Assembly: GCA_015698045.1 (NCBI GenBank)
Contig: BLAL01000338.1
Span: forward strand, 930,001-994,000
From: Rhizophagus clarus
Lineage: Eukaryota; Glomeromycota; Glomeromycetes; Glomerales; Glomeraceae
Direction of reading: 5' to 3'
Length of the DNA: 64,000 bases
The position numbers were made by a program, and so were the translations under genes. Below are positions 1 to 11,150 of the stretch, in pieces (within the stretch, counting starts at the first letter, position 1; the number at the start of each line of letters is the position of its first letter). The notes beneath the pieces are model-generated. The model did no database searches, was not told the origin of the DNA, and saw only the letters and a list, made by a program, of their open reading frames with translations.

Positions 1-400
1 AAGGGGGAAGTGAAGTATGAAGTAAAAGGATGAAGTGGAGGAAGGAGTGAAAATTGAAATGGAAAAGGAGTGATGGATGAAGTAGAAAAGAAGTAAAAAT
101 AAAGTGAAAGAGAAAGCAATAAATAAAATGAAAGGGAGGGGAAGAATAAAATGAAGATAAGTAATGAAGAAAAAGGAATGAGAGAGAAGGTGATGAATGA
201 AATATCAAAAAGTGATAACCATAATAAATGGGAAGAGAGTAAACAAAATAGAAGGAAATTAACAAAGTGGAAATAAAACAAGGAGATGGAATAGAAATAA
301 AATGAGAATAAAAACAAAATAAAAAAATAAGGTTAATAGAACAAGGGGTAGAAAGCGAATGAAAATGAAAACCTAAGAACATACCTTCACAGCAAAACTG
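1..400. repeat. Purine-rich low-complexity tract
   Basis: Nearly all A and G, made of loosely repeated GAAGTGAA, GGAAAGG and AAATAAAAT words. No frame looks coding. A similar purine tract lies at 2665-2770, next to the minus-strand microexon-like array. No transcript signal is visible. Confidence 0.6.
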
Positions 401-1070
401 AAAGAACAAAGAAGCAAACTTCTCAAAATTCAAATCCTCATTGGGTTCATCAATCAACCCCGGTGCAAAGTAACAGGCTACTCCTAGTTCTTACATAAAA
501 ATAATCATTTGTTATATGATAAAAGTGTTTTCTCCTTCTAATAAGCTACAGATCATTATCCTGCATATTATAGAAAAATTTTTAGTTAAATGGGTAATTA
601 TTTTAATTATGCTTAAAAATATTTATTTATTTGAACTTTTGAAATTACATCTAACATCAGTAAGTTTTTTGGCTTTAGGATCCTTAAAGAATCCTAAAAT
701 CCATAACATGTGGGGGATCTTCAGCGATTCTTCCTTACTGCTAGGGATTCCCTATTAAAAAAAAATTTAAGAAATCCCTAAGAATCAGAAAGAATCCTTA
801 GGGATATTTATTTTTTATTATTTTACAATATATTATTTTATTTCATTATTATCATTTAACAATAGATTTATTTTTAATTTATTTATGATTTTTCATTTAT
901 ATTATTACATATTTACTAATAAAAAAATCTATTTTTACGATATTTTCTAATTTTTAATTAATGTATAGTCCTTTCTTTTCACCTTTATCATTTTCATCTT
1001 CTCACTTTTATTACTTTTATTAAATAATATTGTCATTCTTTCATATTCACTTTTGAGCTCTATAGCAAAG
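401..1070. other. AT-rich spacer with self-complementary repeat (655-805)
   Basis: No convincing gene; the short frame at 516-758 has no recognisable features. Around 675-805 the words AGGATCCTTAAAGAATCCTA and AGAATCCTTAGGGAT occur in both orientations. Related words return at 2940-3060, so the two patches may be copies of one small repeat on either side of the minus-strand array. Confidence 0.35.
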
Positions 1071-1182
1071 AAGGTTTCTAAAAAAAAACTATAAAATTCA
1101 AAGGTAAACCCACAAGCAAAAATATTAAAAATGTTGGTAATGTTTAATTAAATAAAAAAGGATGATAAGTTTCCCTTGCAAA

Positions 1183-2641
1183 ACTTACTGCTTTAAGTTG
1201 TTTACTTCCCAATTAATGCTTTGATGGACTTATAAGAAAGACCTGTATAAAAAGAAAAACAATTAACATTAATACCCATTTGTTAATTAAAATAAATTAT
1301 TTTCTCACTGATATTTTACGCATCCAGACTTATCTAAAAAAGAGTCTGGTTTCTCATTATTTACATGCTTAAAAAGTAAATATAAAAAGTTAGTATAAAT
1401 ATTCATTAAAAAAACTAAAAAAAGTTTTTATTTATATACTCATTTTCACATTGAGACTCAAAAAAAAACTAAAAAGTGGAAATAAATTGCTTATTAAAAT
1501 AAAAAATAAAGTTTTATTTTTACTTCTTTATATCTAATGAGACTCAAAAAATAACCTAAAAAAAGAATAAAATAAACAATTAGTAATGTTAGTTGAAATG
1601 AAAAAAATAAATATCTATTTTTTACTTAACAGATTTTCACGTCCAAAAACTCAAAAAAGACTGAATTTTATGCGTCCAAAAAGACCATCTAAAAAAAGAA
1701 TCAAATAGAACGTTAGTAAAATGTTTCGCAAAAATATCATTTATAAAACATCCTTTTTCACCATACACTGAAAATCACCTGCAAAAACCCAAAAAATTAC
1801 CTAAAAAAAAGAAAAACAAATTGTTAGTAATTAATTTACTTGCCAAATCCTATATCCAATGTATTAAAGAGATTCTCCTAGCTTCTAAAAAAGATAAGAA
1901 CAAATGTTAGAAATATTTTGTTAAAAGGATTGATAAACAAAATAAAAAAATAAAAATTTTGATTTCCTTATTACCAAAATCTGATACCCAAAATCCATGC
2001 ATTGACACAATAACATATATGTGAAACGAAACAAAATCCAATATGCAGAGACCTAAAGAAACGCCTAAAAAAAGAGCTATTAAGCCAACAATTCAGTAAA
2101 TAAACAATAAAAGAATTATATTGAACCCATATGTCCATTTTTTTTCTTTTTTAGGTGGTCTTTCAGACTTTTTGAAGTCGTTGTTAGATGTTATTTAACT
2201 TTGTCAAAATAAAAAACTTAAAAAGAAGCAAGGTACCAAAACTTACAAATTCCTAAGAACAACATAGCATATCTAAACCTGAAAAAAAAATAAATGAATA
2301 TTATTAATAAAAGAAAACAAAACAAAAAAAAAAAAAAATAATAATTGGACACTATCCTTCATTTCTAAAGATGACCGTTAAAGGAGAAAATCATCAAGAC
2401 CGAAATAAAAGAAGAATCAAACTGAAGTTCTAAAAAAAAAATGAAATTAATAAAAAAATAACTGGAAAAAAAGTAAGAATATGCAAGCGAATACCTAGTG
2501 ACCTACATTTCCACCCATTTCCATACCTGAGAAAACCGTCTAAAAAAAAAAAATGAACTGTTAATATTAAGAACATATAATGATATAAAGGGAAAAAAAA
2601 CTTACCAAAATTTCACGTCCAAAGAGATCAAAAGAATGCCT
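1183..2641 (-). other. Array of intron/microexon-like units (minus strand)
   Basis: On the minus strand the segment is a series of units with a CTAAC-like branch point (seen on plus as GTTAG), a T-rich tract, AG, a short cassette, then a GT donor. Best cassettes: 2606-2639 (34 nt, donor GTAAGT), 2495-2539 (45), 2247-2278 (32, GTAAGT), 1840-1884 (45, GTAAAT), 1762-1800 (39), 1524-1555 (32, GTAAAA) and 1189-1242 (54, GTAAGT). Several cassettes share a GGACGTGAAA or TTTTGAGTC word, so the unit seems to have multiplied by duplication. Spacing is about 85-215 bp. I see neither a long joined reading frame nor a start codon exon. It may be a microexon gene, its decayed copy, or a satellite that kept splice-site sequence. 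Confidence 0.5.
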
Positions 2642-2664
2642 AAAAAAAAATAAAAAGGGATTTT

Positions 2665-3430
2665 TTTGACAGAAAGTATGAGAAGTAGAAAAGGAAAAAT
2701 AAAAGATGAAGGAAAGAGAAAGTCAAAGGGAATGGAAATGGTGAAGAGGAAGAAAAAGAAAGGAAAGGTACGAACTGATCAAAAAGAGATCATTATCATG
2801 TGACAGATGATATAAATGATACAATAATAAAGCTTTTCTTTTAAAATTTTTTTTTTTATAATTACAATATATAGTCTTTAAATATTTTATCCTTAAGGAA
2901 TTTTTATAAATTAAATTAGGTAAAGATTTTTAAGGAATCTATTAAATTATAAAATCCTTTAGTATCTTTAAACTTGCTTAAAGAATCCTTAAAGATCCCA
3001 AAAATTCAAAGATCTTTAAAGTTTCTTTGACAATTTTAGGATTCTTTAAGAATTCTAATAGCAAAAAACTTACTGATAAATAATATGAAGAGAAATACTT
3101 ACCCTTGAATCCCTGATATATTTTTTTTTACTAAATAAGTGTCATTGGACTAATATTGAGAAATAATGATAAACAATCTGAGATTGGACTTTAATTTTGT
3201 GTAACATATATTTATAAGGTATTGTTGAGAGAAAATGCAAATAAACGTCCCTTTTTTGTATGTGAATGCTTTTAATAGAATAGTAATAAGCAAAATAAAA
3301 TATGTGGGATGCAAAAATTAAACATTTTAATATTTATTATACAAAAAAAAATTATTTTCAGAATGGCAACTTTTTTCATTACACACTATATATGTATGTA
3401 TGGATAGTATTCAAAATTAAGAAACATATT
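2665..3430. other. Spacer between the two divergent arrays
   Basis: It starts with a purine tract (2665-2770), continues with a self-complementary patch (2880-3060) built from words such as CTTAAAGAATCCTTAAAGAT, then AT-rich DNA. Two further ACTTAC words (minus GTAAGT) at 3068-3073 and 3098-3103 could be donors of extra minus-strand cassettes. If the arrays are transcribed, a shared promoter region would lie here; no clear TATA element stands out. Confidence 0.3.
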
Positions 3431-3449
3431 AATGTTTCTTTTTTATCAT

Positions 3450-4580
3450 TTTTGTAGGTTTGTCTTTCTGTAGTGGTGTTTTAAAATAGACTTTAGGAAG
3501 CATATTATATTTTTTTTAATTTTATAGATTCCAACACCCCAAACATCTTTATAATGTCAGGTATATTTTTTTTTTTGAGAAAAATTCTCCTTTTTTTATA
3601 TTTTTATTTAGGGAAAAGCTTACTAACATTTTCATGTCTTTTTTTCTGTAAGTTTCGCTTGACAATTCTACACAAAAAATACAAACCATTAACGAGAATA
3701 TAACTCCTGCCATTAAACTTCTTAGAAAGCCTTAAAACATTTTGAGAATGATTCAAATTCTGAGAGAAAGTTTATTTTCATGTAATAAAAGAATTTTACA
3801 AAGTTTTTCTATTCAGCTAAGTTTATCATATTTTAGTTTGCACAAACTCTTATTATTTATATGAGGATAAATAACACTATCAATTATTAATGTAAAGTTT
3901 TCCAGAGTTCTCTTTCTACATGGTGGCCGAATGTTCTTATATTTTCTTTTTGTAGATTTTTACATTATGGCTTTTTCGAATGGCATTCTGATATAATAGT
4001 AATGTCTTTTTTTTAAATTTAAAAAATGTTTTACTAATTTTACACCTTTATTTTTTATAGATTTCATACTTCAATTCTTGAATTTAATAGAATGGTAAAT
4101 TTTAGAATGAAACTTACTTTATTTTTTCTCTTTAGAAAGTATTTTACTAACGTACTTTCTTATTTATTCTAAAAACTTAAATTTTTTTCTTTAGGAACAC
4201 TTTGCTAACATTTCCTTTTTTTTATATAGATTTAAGTTTTGATCTTTAGGTGTATTAATATAGGTTTTAATATTGTATGTTTTTTATTTTTAAAAGTTTT
4301 TTATAGGTTCTGGCATTTAACTTGGATACTAAACCCTTAAGTAAATTTTATTTTCAAAAAGTTCCTTTTTAAATTTTTTTTTTTATTTTTAACCTTTTTT
4401 AGTATTTTTTTTTCCATAGGTCCTAACATCCAACATGGATACTGGATTCTAGGTAAGTTTTCAAGTAGGTTTGAAAACTTTCATTCTGTACATTTAAAAA
4501 CATATTATATAAAATTTATTGTTTTTTTTTTTTTTATGTAGAATTCCTATAACTTAGCAACAAATCATTATTCAGCAAGT
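3450..4580 (+). other. Array of intron/microexon-like units (plus strand)
   Basis: Same architecture as the 1.2-2.6 kb array but on the plus strand. Cassettes between T-rich AG acceptors and GT donors: 3528-3560 (33 nt, donor GTATAT), 4061-4094 (34, GTAAAT), 4230-4263 (34, weak donor), 4307-4340 (34, GTAAAT) and 4420-4452 (33, GTAAGT). Branch-point-like TTACTAA or GCTAAC precedes several acceptors, and further acceptors lie at 3456, 3610, 3954 and 4540. Cassettes 4307-4340 and 4420-4452 share the word GGATACT. The uniform 33-34 nt length is striking. No long continuous protein was assembled by eye. Confidence 0.5.
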
Positions 4581-4599
4581 TTTGAAAAAATTTTAAAAA

Positions 4600-5600
4600 C
4601 TTTCTTTAAAAGTGGCTTTCAAACCTTCAGGTTAATTCTTGATTTTTTACAACCTTAATTCAGGAAGCTTGAATAGTTTAAAAATGAGTAATAGATCTGC
4701 ATTCAAAAAAATTTACTGATGTGAACTCTCATTCTAATAAAAATAAGTTTCTAAAAAAATAAAAATAATATGATTTTTTTTTAATCATTTAACGCATTTT
4801 AATAAACAATAAAAATGATTTCTTTAATCATTTAGTTACATATTTTTTTAATTAACTTTAATAAATATAAAACTGATTATAAAATAAATCAATAGCTCAC
4901 TCATAGCTCTTGAAGTACACTAGATATTTTTTTATTATTATAACTGAAAATAATAAATAATGTATCATATAAAAAAATTTTGATTTTTTTTGAACCTTAT
5001 TAATTTATAATTTACTAAACTGATTTAAAGTATTATTTTATAATAATTGATTGGTAATTTAATATAACTCATAATAATTATAAAATTAAAGAAATTAGAT
5101 TTAGTAATATATAATATTTATATATAATATTGGTTTTAATTACTTCTTTTCTTTAATAATTATATTATATATATTATTATATAATAACTATAATATATTA
5201 TTATAGTGTTTAAAAAATAATCTGATTTAAATGATTTGACTAATTATTTGTTATTATTGCTAATCCTTTATTATTTTAATCATTTTATTTCATATAATTT
5301 AGCTAAAAATAAAAAAAATATAATTGTAAGTCAGAATTATTAAATAACTCAGATTATTTGCCATTTGAATATAGAATATAATAAATTACATAATATAGTA
5401 TAATACTTAATAATAAATACTCATAATATAGTCATATATAATTAAATATAATTAATATAAATACTTTGCTTTACCTATTCTTTCTTACATTTATGTATTT
5501 ATATTAGAAAATTATTCTGAAAAATTACTCTAAAAAAAAAAATAAATGATAAAAAAAATAAATGATCAAAGTATACGAACTCTATAATATAATCAATTAC
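4600..5600. other. Very AT-rich spacer, no gene seen
   Basis: Almost pure A/T with TATA- and TTATTA-type low complexity, most extreme at 5040-5460. No reading frame or domain signal. Confidence 0.6.
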
Positions 5601-6130
5601 ATTGGTCTAAAGTTGGTAATTCTTTTTTTGTAAAAAATCTTAAAGAATTTGCAAAAAAGTTCTTAATTTTTTAAGCATAATAATTTTGGATTTTACAAAA
5701 TACTACATTACAACAAGGAGACTTCAACCTGATGAATAATTTTAACAGTTTATTCTGAAAAATTACTAAAATGTATGATCAAAGAGTCAACTAATAGATT
5801 TACAAGAGCTTTATAATAATCATCAAGCTAAACTTACTCAAATACAAGTGATACTTGACAGTATTGCTTCTTTAAATGCACAAATGGATATTGAAATGCA
5901 AAATACTAAAAAACGTTATACTTATTTTCAAGAGGTTAAAACATTTGTTAAAAATCTAGTAGAATTCCTTGATGATAAGGTTATAAAGTTGCTAATTCTT
6001 TTTTTTGTAAAAAATCACAAAGAATTTGCAAAGTTCTTAATTTTTTAAGTATAATAATTTTGGATTTTACAAAATACTGCATTTCAATAAGGAAACTTTA
6101 ACCTAATGAATAATTTCAACAGTTAAAATT
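5600..6130 (+). pseudogene. Remnant of unknown coiled-coil-like protein with duplicated flanks
   Basis: A frame from about 5779 reads through LIDLQELYNNHQAK and IASLNAQMDIEMQ to a stop near 6046; it has no good ATG. On both sides lie copies of the same 130-150 bp segment (5610-5740 and 5985-6123, with words such as TTTTGGATTTTACAAAATAC); a third, more divergent copy is at 6580-6800. The peptide resembles the remnant at 6903-7440 in style (short, polar, DILxxL/N-rich). Function unknown. The lack of a start and the repeated flanks suggest decayed tandem copies. Confidence 0.35.
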
Positions 6131-6344
6131 CAGTAATCCAAACTTTCTTTATAATCAATCAATTTTACAATTTCTTTATGCTGACAATGAAAATTTTCTA
6201 ACTTACTAAAATCATCAAATGTTTAAGCACTCAATAATAGAGCTGATTTTCCATTAAATTTTACAATTTCTAATAATAAAAATTTTCTAATTTACTAAAT
6301 ATTTTTAAATAAACTTTATAATATAATTAATGATTTTAAATGGT

Positions 6345-6575
6345 TAGGAAGGATTCATACGGGATATCTGATAGAAAATTTTTTTTTAAAAAGATTTTTT
6401 GAGTTCATATGGAAAGGGATTATATGGGATATCTGATAGAAAATTTTTTTTTTTTTGAAAGATTTTTTAAGACTTATATAGGATATTTTTGATAAATAGA
6501 GATATTTTTTTTGAGATTTCTAAGAGTTTATATAGAAAAAGTTTATGTGGGATATTTTGATAGAAATTTTAATTA
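6345..6575. repeat. Tandem repeat, about 54-69 bp unit, four copies
   Basis: Four degenerate copies of a unit centred on GGGATATCTGATAGAAAA followed by a T-run and AGATTTTTTGAG. Unit starts are near 6361, 6426, 6480 and 6549. Confidence 0.6.
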
Positions 6576-6902
6576 TCTAGTTTAAGGTAGTAATTCTTCT
6601 TTTGTAAAAAATCCTTAAAAATTTGCAAAGAATATTTTTCTTCAATTTTTAGGGCAGATAAACTTGACCATTATTTGTAACTGCTATATACAATAATTTT
6701 TGTAGTTATACAAGATAACTAAATATATATGGATTTCACAAAATACCACATCTTCAACAAGAAGTACTTTACCTAAACGATTAGAATTCAGTAATCAAAT
6801 TTTCTTTAGATGTTTTATATTATATTATTCGAAAAGGACAAGATATATAAACTTTTCAAATAAGGTAAATATGAATTATTATAAATGATATTTTAAAAAA
6901 AA

Positions 6903-7440
6903 TGGATAATCAAGATATACTAGCCTTTTTAAATAAATTTTATAATATGGTTAAAAAATGTCAAATTAATATAAGTGAAGATATAAAGAATATTCAAAAA
7001 GATAAACCAAATTTTACATGAAAATTCTTGTCATCAACAAAAAATTATAAGTAAAATTTTACAATTTCTTGCTTCAATATTTTCTGCTAAAAATAAAGGA
7101 ATTTACTATACCAAAGAAATGAAAATTTTCTAACTTACTAAAATCATCAGATATTCAAGTATTCAATAACAGAGCTGATTTTCCGTCTTTAATATTAGAT
7201 ATTAATAACTCTGCTGAATCAACACTTTTAACCATTAGTAATATGAGCAATTGATGATTTTTTGAATTTAACTCTGACTGATTTATCTGAAATTAAAGTT
7301 GGGTCTAACATTGATTATTTAATGACTTCTAATAAAATGACCAATTTAAAGGATAATTCCATTGAAAATAATATATTATCATATTATAATGTAGATGTTA
7401 ATAATCCTTTAGAACAAAATCAATCAACTGATATTTAATT
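6903..7440 (+). pseudogene. Frameshifted remnant of unknown protein
   Basis: An ATG at 6903 opens MDNQDILAFLNKFYNMV, continues ISEDIKNIQKDKPN, then shifts frame near 7018 (HENSCHQQKIISKILQFL) and again before a last stretch (DLSEIKVGSNIDYLM) that ends in TAA near 7437. A 60-bp segment at 7126-7185 duplicates 6190-6255. No domain recognised. It is Asn-, Ile- and Lys-rich like many lineage-specific fungal proteins, and at least two frameshifts argue for a pseudogene. Confidence 0.35.
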
Positions 7441-7749
7441 TTAATTTAGATGAAAATGATAATAATTCTAATAATCTTAATTCAGTAGATGAATATTAGT
7501 TATTTGTAAATGTAATTGTAGATATTTTTAATTTTCTATCATTTTTAATTATATGTTATTATAATACTATTATAGAATTTTTGATATGTATTTTATATAC
7601 CATATTTTAAATTCATCTTTATATTTTATATACCACATTTAAAAATTCATTTTTATATTTTATATACTTTATATCATCTTATTTTATATTATTTTATATA
7701 ATAAAATCTTAATTAACAAAATAAAAGTTAACATTATAAGTTACAATGT

Positions 7750-9960
7750 GAAATAAGAATGACATGTCAGGAGCCACATAAGGCATAACTCCATAAATAC
7801 TCGTTTCATCATCAATCTTTCTACATAATTCCTATCAGAGATACATGCACGATAATTATAACTAAAACCATCAGCATCATTATAATTTTTTCCTATTTTA
7901 GTAAATAATACATTTCCTACATGAATCTTGATGAACCATCTGTTTTTTATGTATTTCTTTAAGACCAGTAATAATTATAATTAATAATCTTAATCCATTA
8001 AACCAATCAAAACTTTCATAATTGTTATTTAAATAATTATTGAAATTTCCACCTTCTGTATATTCAAGAACTATGATATAACTTTTGTTACTGGATTTTT
8101 AGATATTCCATATATTTTAAGAATATTTTAATCGAATATGCTTTAACCTATTAAGTTGCAATATATTGACATTAATTAGTATATATTATATTATTATTTA
8201 AATTATAAAATTTTAAATTCATCAAGAAATTTGTGAAATGTAAATACATTTTAGAGCAACTTTTGTATTTGGATTTCTTTTATAGACATTATATCCAAAA
8301 TTTAATAAACCATCTTTCCATATTGCCGAATATACTGTAGAGAAATCATTTTTACCTATTTTTTCAATATTATTAAACTGGTTATATGGTATCCATTCAA
8401 ATACAATACAATTCAATATTTCATTAATTTTTATTCTTGTGATTTGTCTACAGCTTTTATTATCTATTTCAAACCGATTACTGTATCTTTTGCCACAATG
8501 TTCACAGTAATATTTAAGTTGAAGAACTAAAATAAAATATTTTGTATTTGGATTTCGAGATACTCCGTAACTCTCATGTGTAATCTGTTAAAGTATAAAA
8601 TATCATTTATTAATAATTATTGGGATTAAACTAAACTTGGATGATTTCGTACTTCATTTAAAAGTGAATAGAAACTTTTCACGTATTTTCCTCTTATATT
8701 CATTTCCATATTACTATAACATGATGGACCATCCTTCCAAATAGCTGTAATAAGTCCATTTTCTCTATCTATTTCTTTAATATAAATAACTCATTATATT
8801 GCATCCACTCAAATATTGCACCGTCCCCATTGTATTTTAATTGCTTTTCTTGAATGAAATTGTCAATTTTCTTATTTCCGCTGGTCCAGTTGTAAAATTA
8901 TTCTTTAAATAATTCATTTGACATGGTTTACACCGTTTATTGTCTTTATATTTCTTATTCCATTTATCACAATATTCATTACCACATTTATCACAATATT
9001 TTTCAAGATATCGTTGTCAAAAACCAAAATATAAAGTTTTGTGTCTGGGTTAAGAAACAATCCATAGCTTTTATAGTTTTTATCATTGTAGTCATAAGTC
9101 ATCCTTTAAGTATAATTCAACCAATCATAATATAGAAAAAATTAGTATGATATTAATAACTTAGAGAAAAATTTTGTACAGTACCTCATTTAAATATTTT
9201 AAACAAACTACTTTATGTGACTCTTTTATCAATTTTTTTTTACGTAAATTAAAAATTGATGGACCATCCTTCCATATTGCCGTAGTCAAAAACTTATCTC
9301 TTACTATTTCTTTAATACAGATAAACTTGTTGTATGGTATCCATTCAAATACTGCATCTCTCCCATCGTATTTTAATTGCTTTTCTTAAATAAAGCTATC
9401 GATTTTATCATTTCCACTAGTTCAGTTTATAAAATTATTTTTTAAATAATTCATTTAACATGGTTCACATAATTTACTATTGCTATCTATATATTTGTAC
9501 TTACTACCACATTTTTCACAATAATAGTCAACTTTTGTGTCTGGATTTTGAGATAATCCACGGTAATAATCACCAAATTCATTATTTTTATTTTTCTACA
9601 AAAAATAAGTAAAAAGTTAAATCCTATTTAATTCATAATTAAATTTATAAAGAAATTTAATACCTCATCCATTAAATTCGTCAATAAATTTTCGTGGGTC
9701 ATATAAAGGTCAATAAGACTTTTTCACACGATGCCCTTATCCATATTACCTACTTCATTTTTATCATAACGTAATGGGCCTTCTTTCCATATTGTCGTAG
9801 TTAAACAATTATTTCCTATCTCTTTAACTTTAATAAACTTATTATGTGGCATCATTCAAATACATGACTACCATTATGGTATCCAAATTGCTTTTTTCGA
9901 ATAAAACTATCAATTAATTCATTGTCACTGTCCAATTTGTAAATTTTCTTCAATAATTTT
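7750..9960 (-). pseudogene. Decayed TKL-like protein kinase with repeated N-terminal modules
   Basis: Read on the minus strand, fragments of a Rhizophagus-type kinase follow one another. Module type: a Cys-pair stretch (CEKCGSKYKYIDSN near 9480-9520; CDKCGNEYCDKWNKKYKDN near 8970; YCEHCGKRYSN near 8490), then the N-lobe opening (FEWIPYNKF near 9330; FEWIPYNQFNNIEKIG near 8390; EWMPHNKFIKVKEIG near 9850), then AIWKDG. Each module is headed by an NPDTK or NPNTK word, spaced about 490 bp. The lobe lysine is in VALKCI near 8240. Catalytic-lobe scraps (KEIHKKQMVHQD near 7940, YGVMPYVAP near 7770) end the series. Many stops and frameshifts break every copy. The 8222-8416 frame (64 codons) is the best preserved piece. 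Most likely a kinase whose first exons were tandemly duplicated before decay. Confidence 0.6.
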
Positions 9961-11150
9961 CTTTCCAGCGGTGATTTCTATGAAATATTTTGTAAGAGAT
10001 TCCATCAACTCAACTTGAATGGCGTAAAAAAAAGTTTAATACTATAAGGCTAATAAAGAAAATATGGCGTAATGATGTACTATGTACTACGAAACGTATT
10101 TCCAATCACAGTATCAATCTATCGATCATTTCAATTAACGTTAGATTTATCTTTATTAAAAACTATTTCAAATGTAATAATATTTTGTTTTTTTAAATCC
10201 CAAACCAAAAAAATTGTTCGGTTACATCCGGAGTGATAAAGACTTCTTCGAAATAATTTTTTTTTTTTAATAAAAAAAAAAAATATCAGATATAATACGA
10301 TTAAAATTCACTTTGCGTTCAGATATTTTAGAAATAAAATAATTTATTGAGATTGAATATAATTTTGATATGGACGTCAATATTGTATTATACTCTCGCA
10401 TTTAAAGATAAATGACATTCTATAGATAAACTTTTAAAGCTTCTGCGCCGGTACATTTAAAAAAAAAAAAATTATTAAACAATTTTATTGGGTTCGTTAC
10501 ATCGAGATCAGACTATATTTTGAAACAATAATTTAATGACATTATGTACACCCGACATGATTAATAATTGTGAGAATTTAAATTTAATCACGAGTCAAAA
10601 ATAGTTATTGGTGTAACCATTACCTTTTAGAATTTCTTTGTTAACATTTCATCCAACCTGTTCTTAATTTTCCGATTTTTTTCTTTTTGTGATTCACAAA
10701 ATAGAATATAATTTTCATTGATAATAATATGTTCAGCGGATTACATCATTGGCATCAAAATGAAAGCGCGTGCCTTTTAGATAGTCACAGATTAAAGGAA
10801 TATCATTAAAAACACGTATTATTTATTGCAATGTGGTATGTTCAGCATACATATTTGTTTCCATTGGCATCCTTTTTTACGATGCAAATAATCTATTTAT
10901 ATAGGTATTACTTGGTATTAAGAAGTCTCATGTATAGTCATTCTGGAGAATCTCTTGGGAATTAGGTATCATTGAAATAAGATTAAATATATGTATCTTA
11001 AAAAAATCCAGGTAACATAATTATGATTTACACATTTGGTTAAGTTCAAAATCCAATACGAGCAAAACTTTATTAATTATACTTTAGCAATTATCATAAA
11101 AAAAAATAAATTTCTTAACACATATGTAGCAAAATCCGTTTCGATTAAGA
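9960..11150. other. Intergenic region, no gene seen
   Basis: AT-rich DNA between the kinase remnant and the 3' end of the tyrosinase gene. No frame of note, no recognisable RNA gene or repeat. Confidence 0.5.

Noticed and set aside
516-758. 80-codon plus frame
   Set aside because: AT-rich composition, no domain, and it overlaps the self-complementary repeat.
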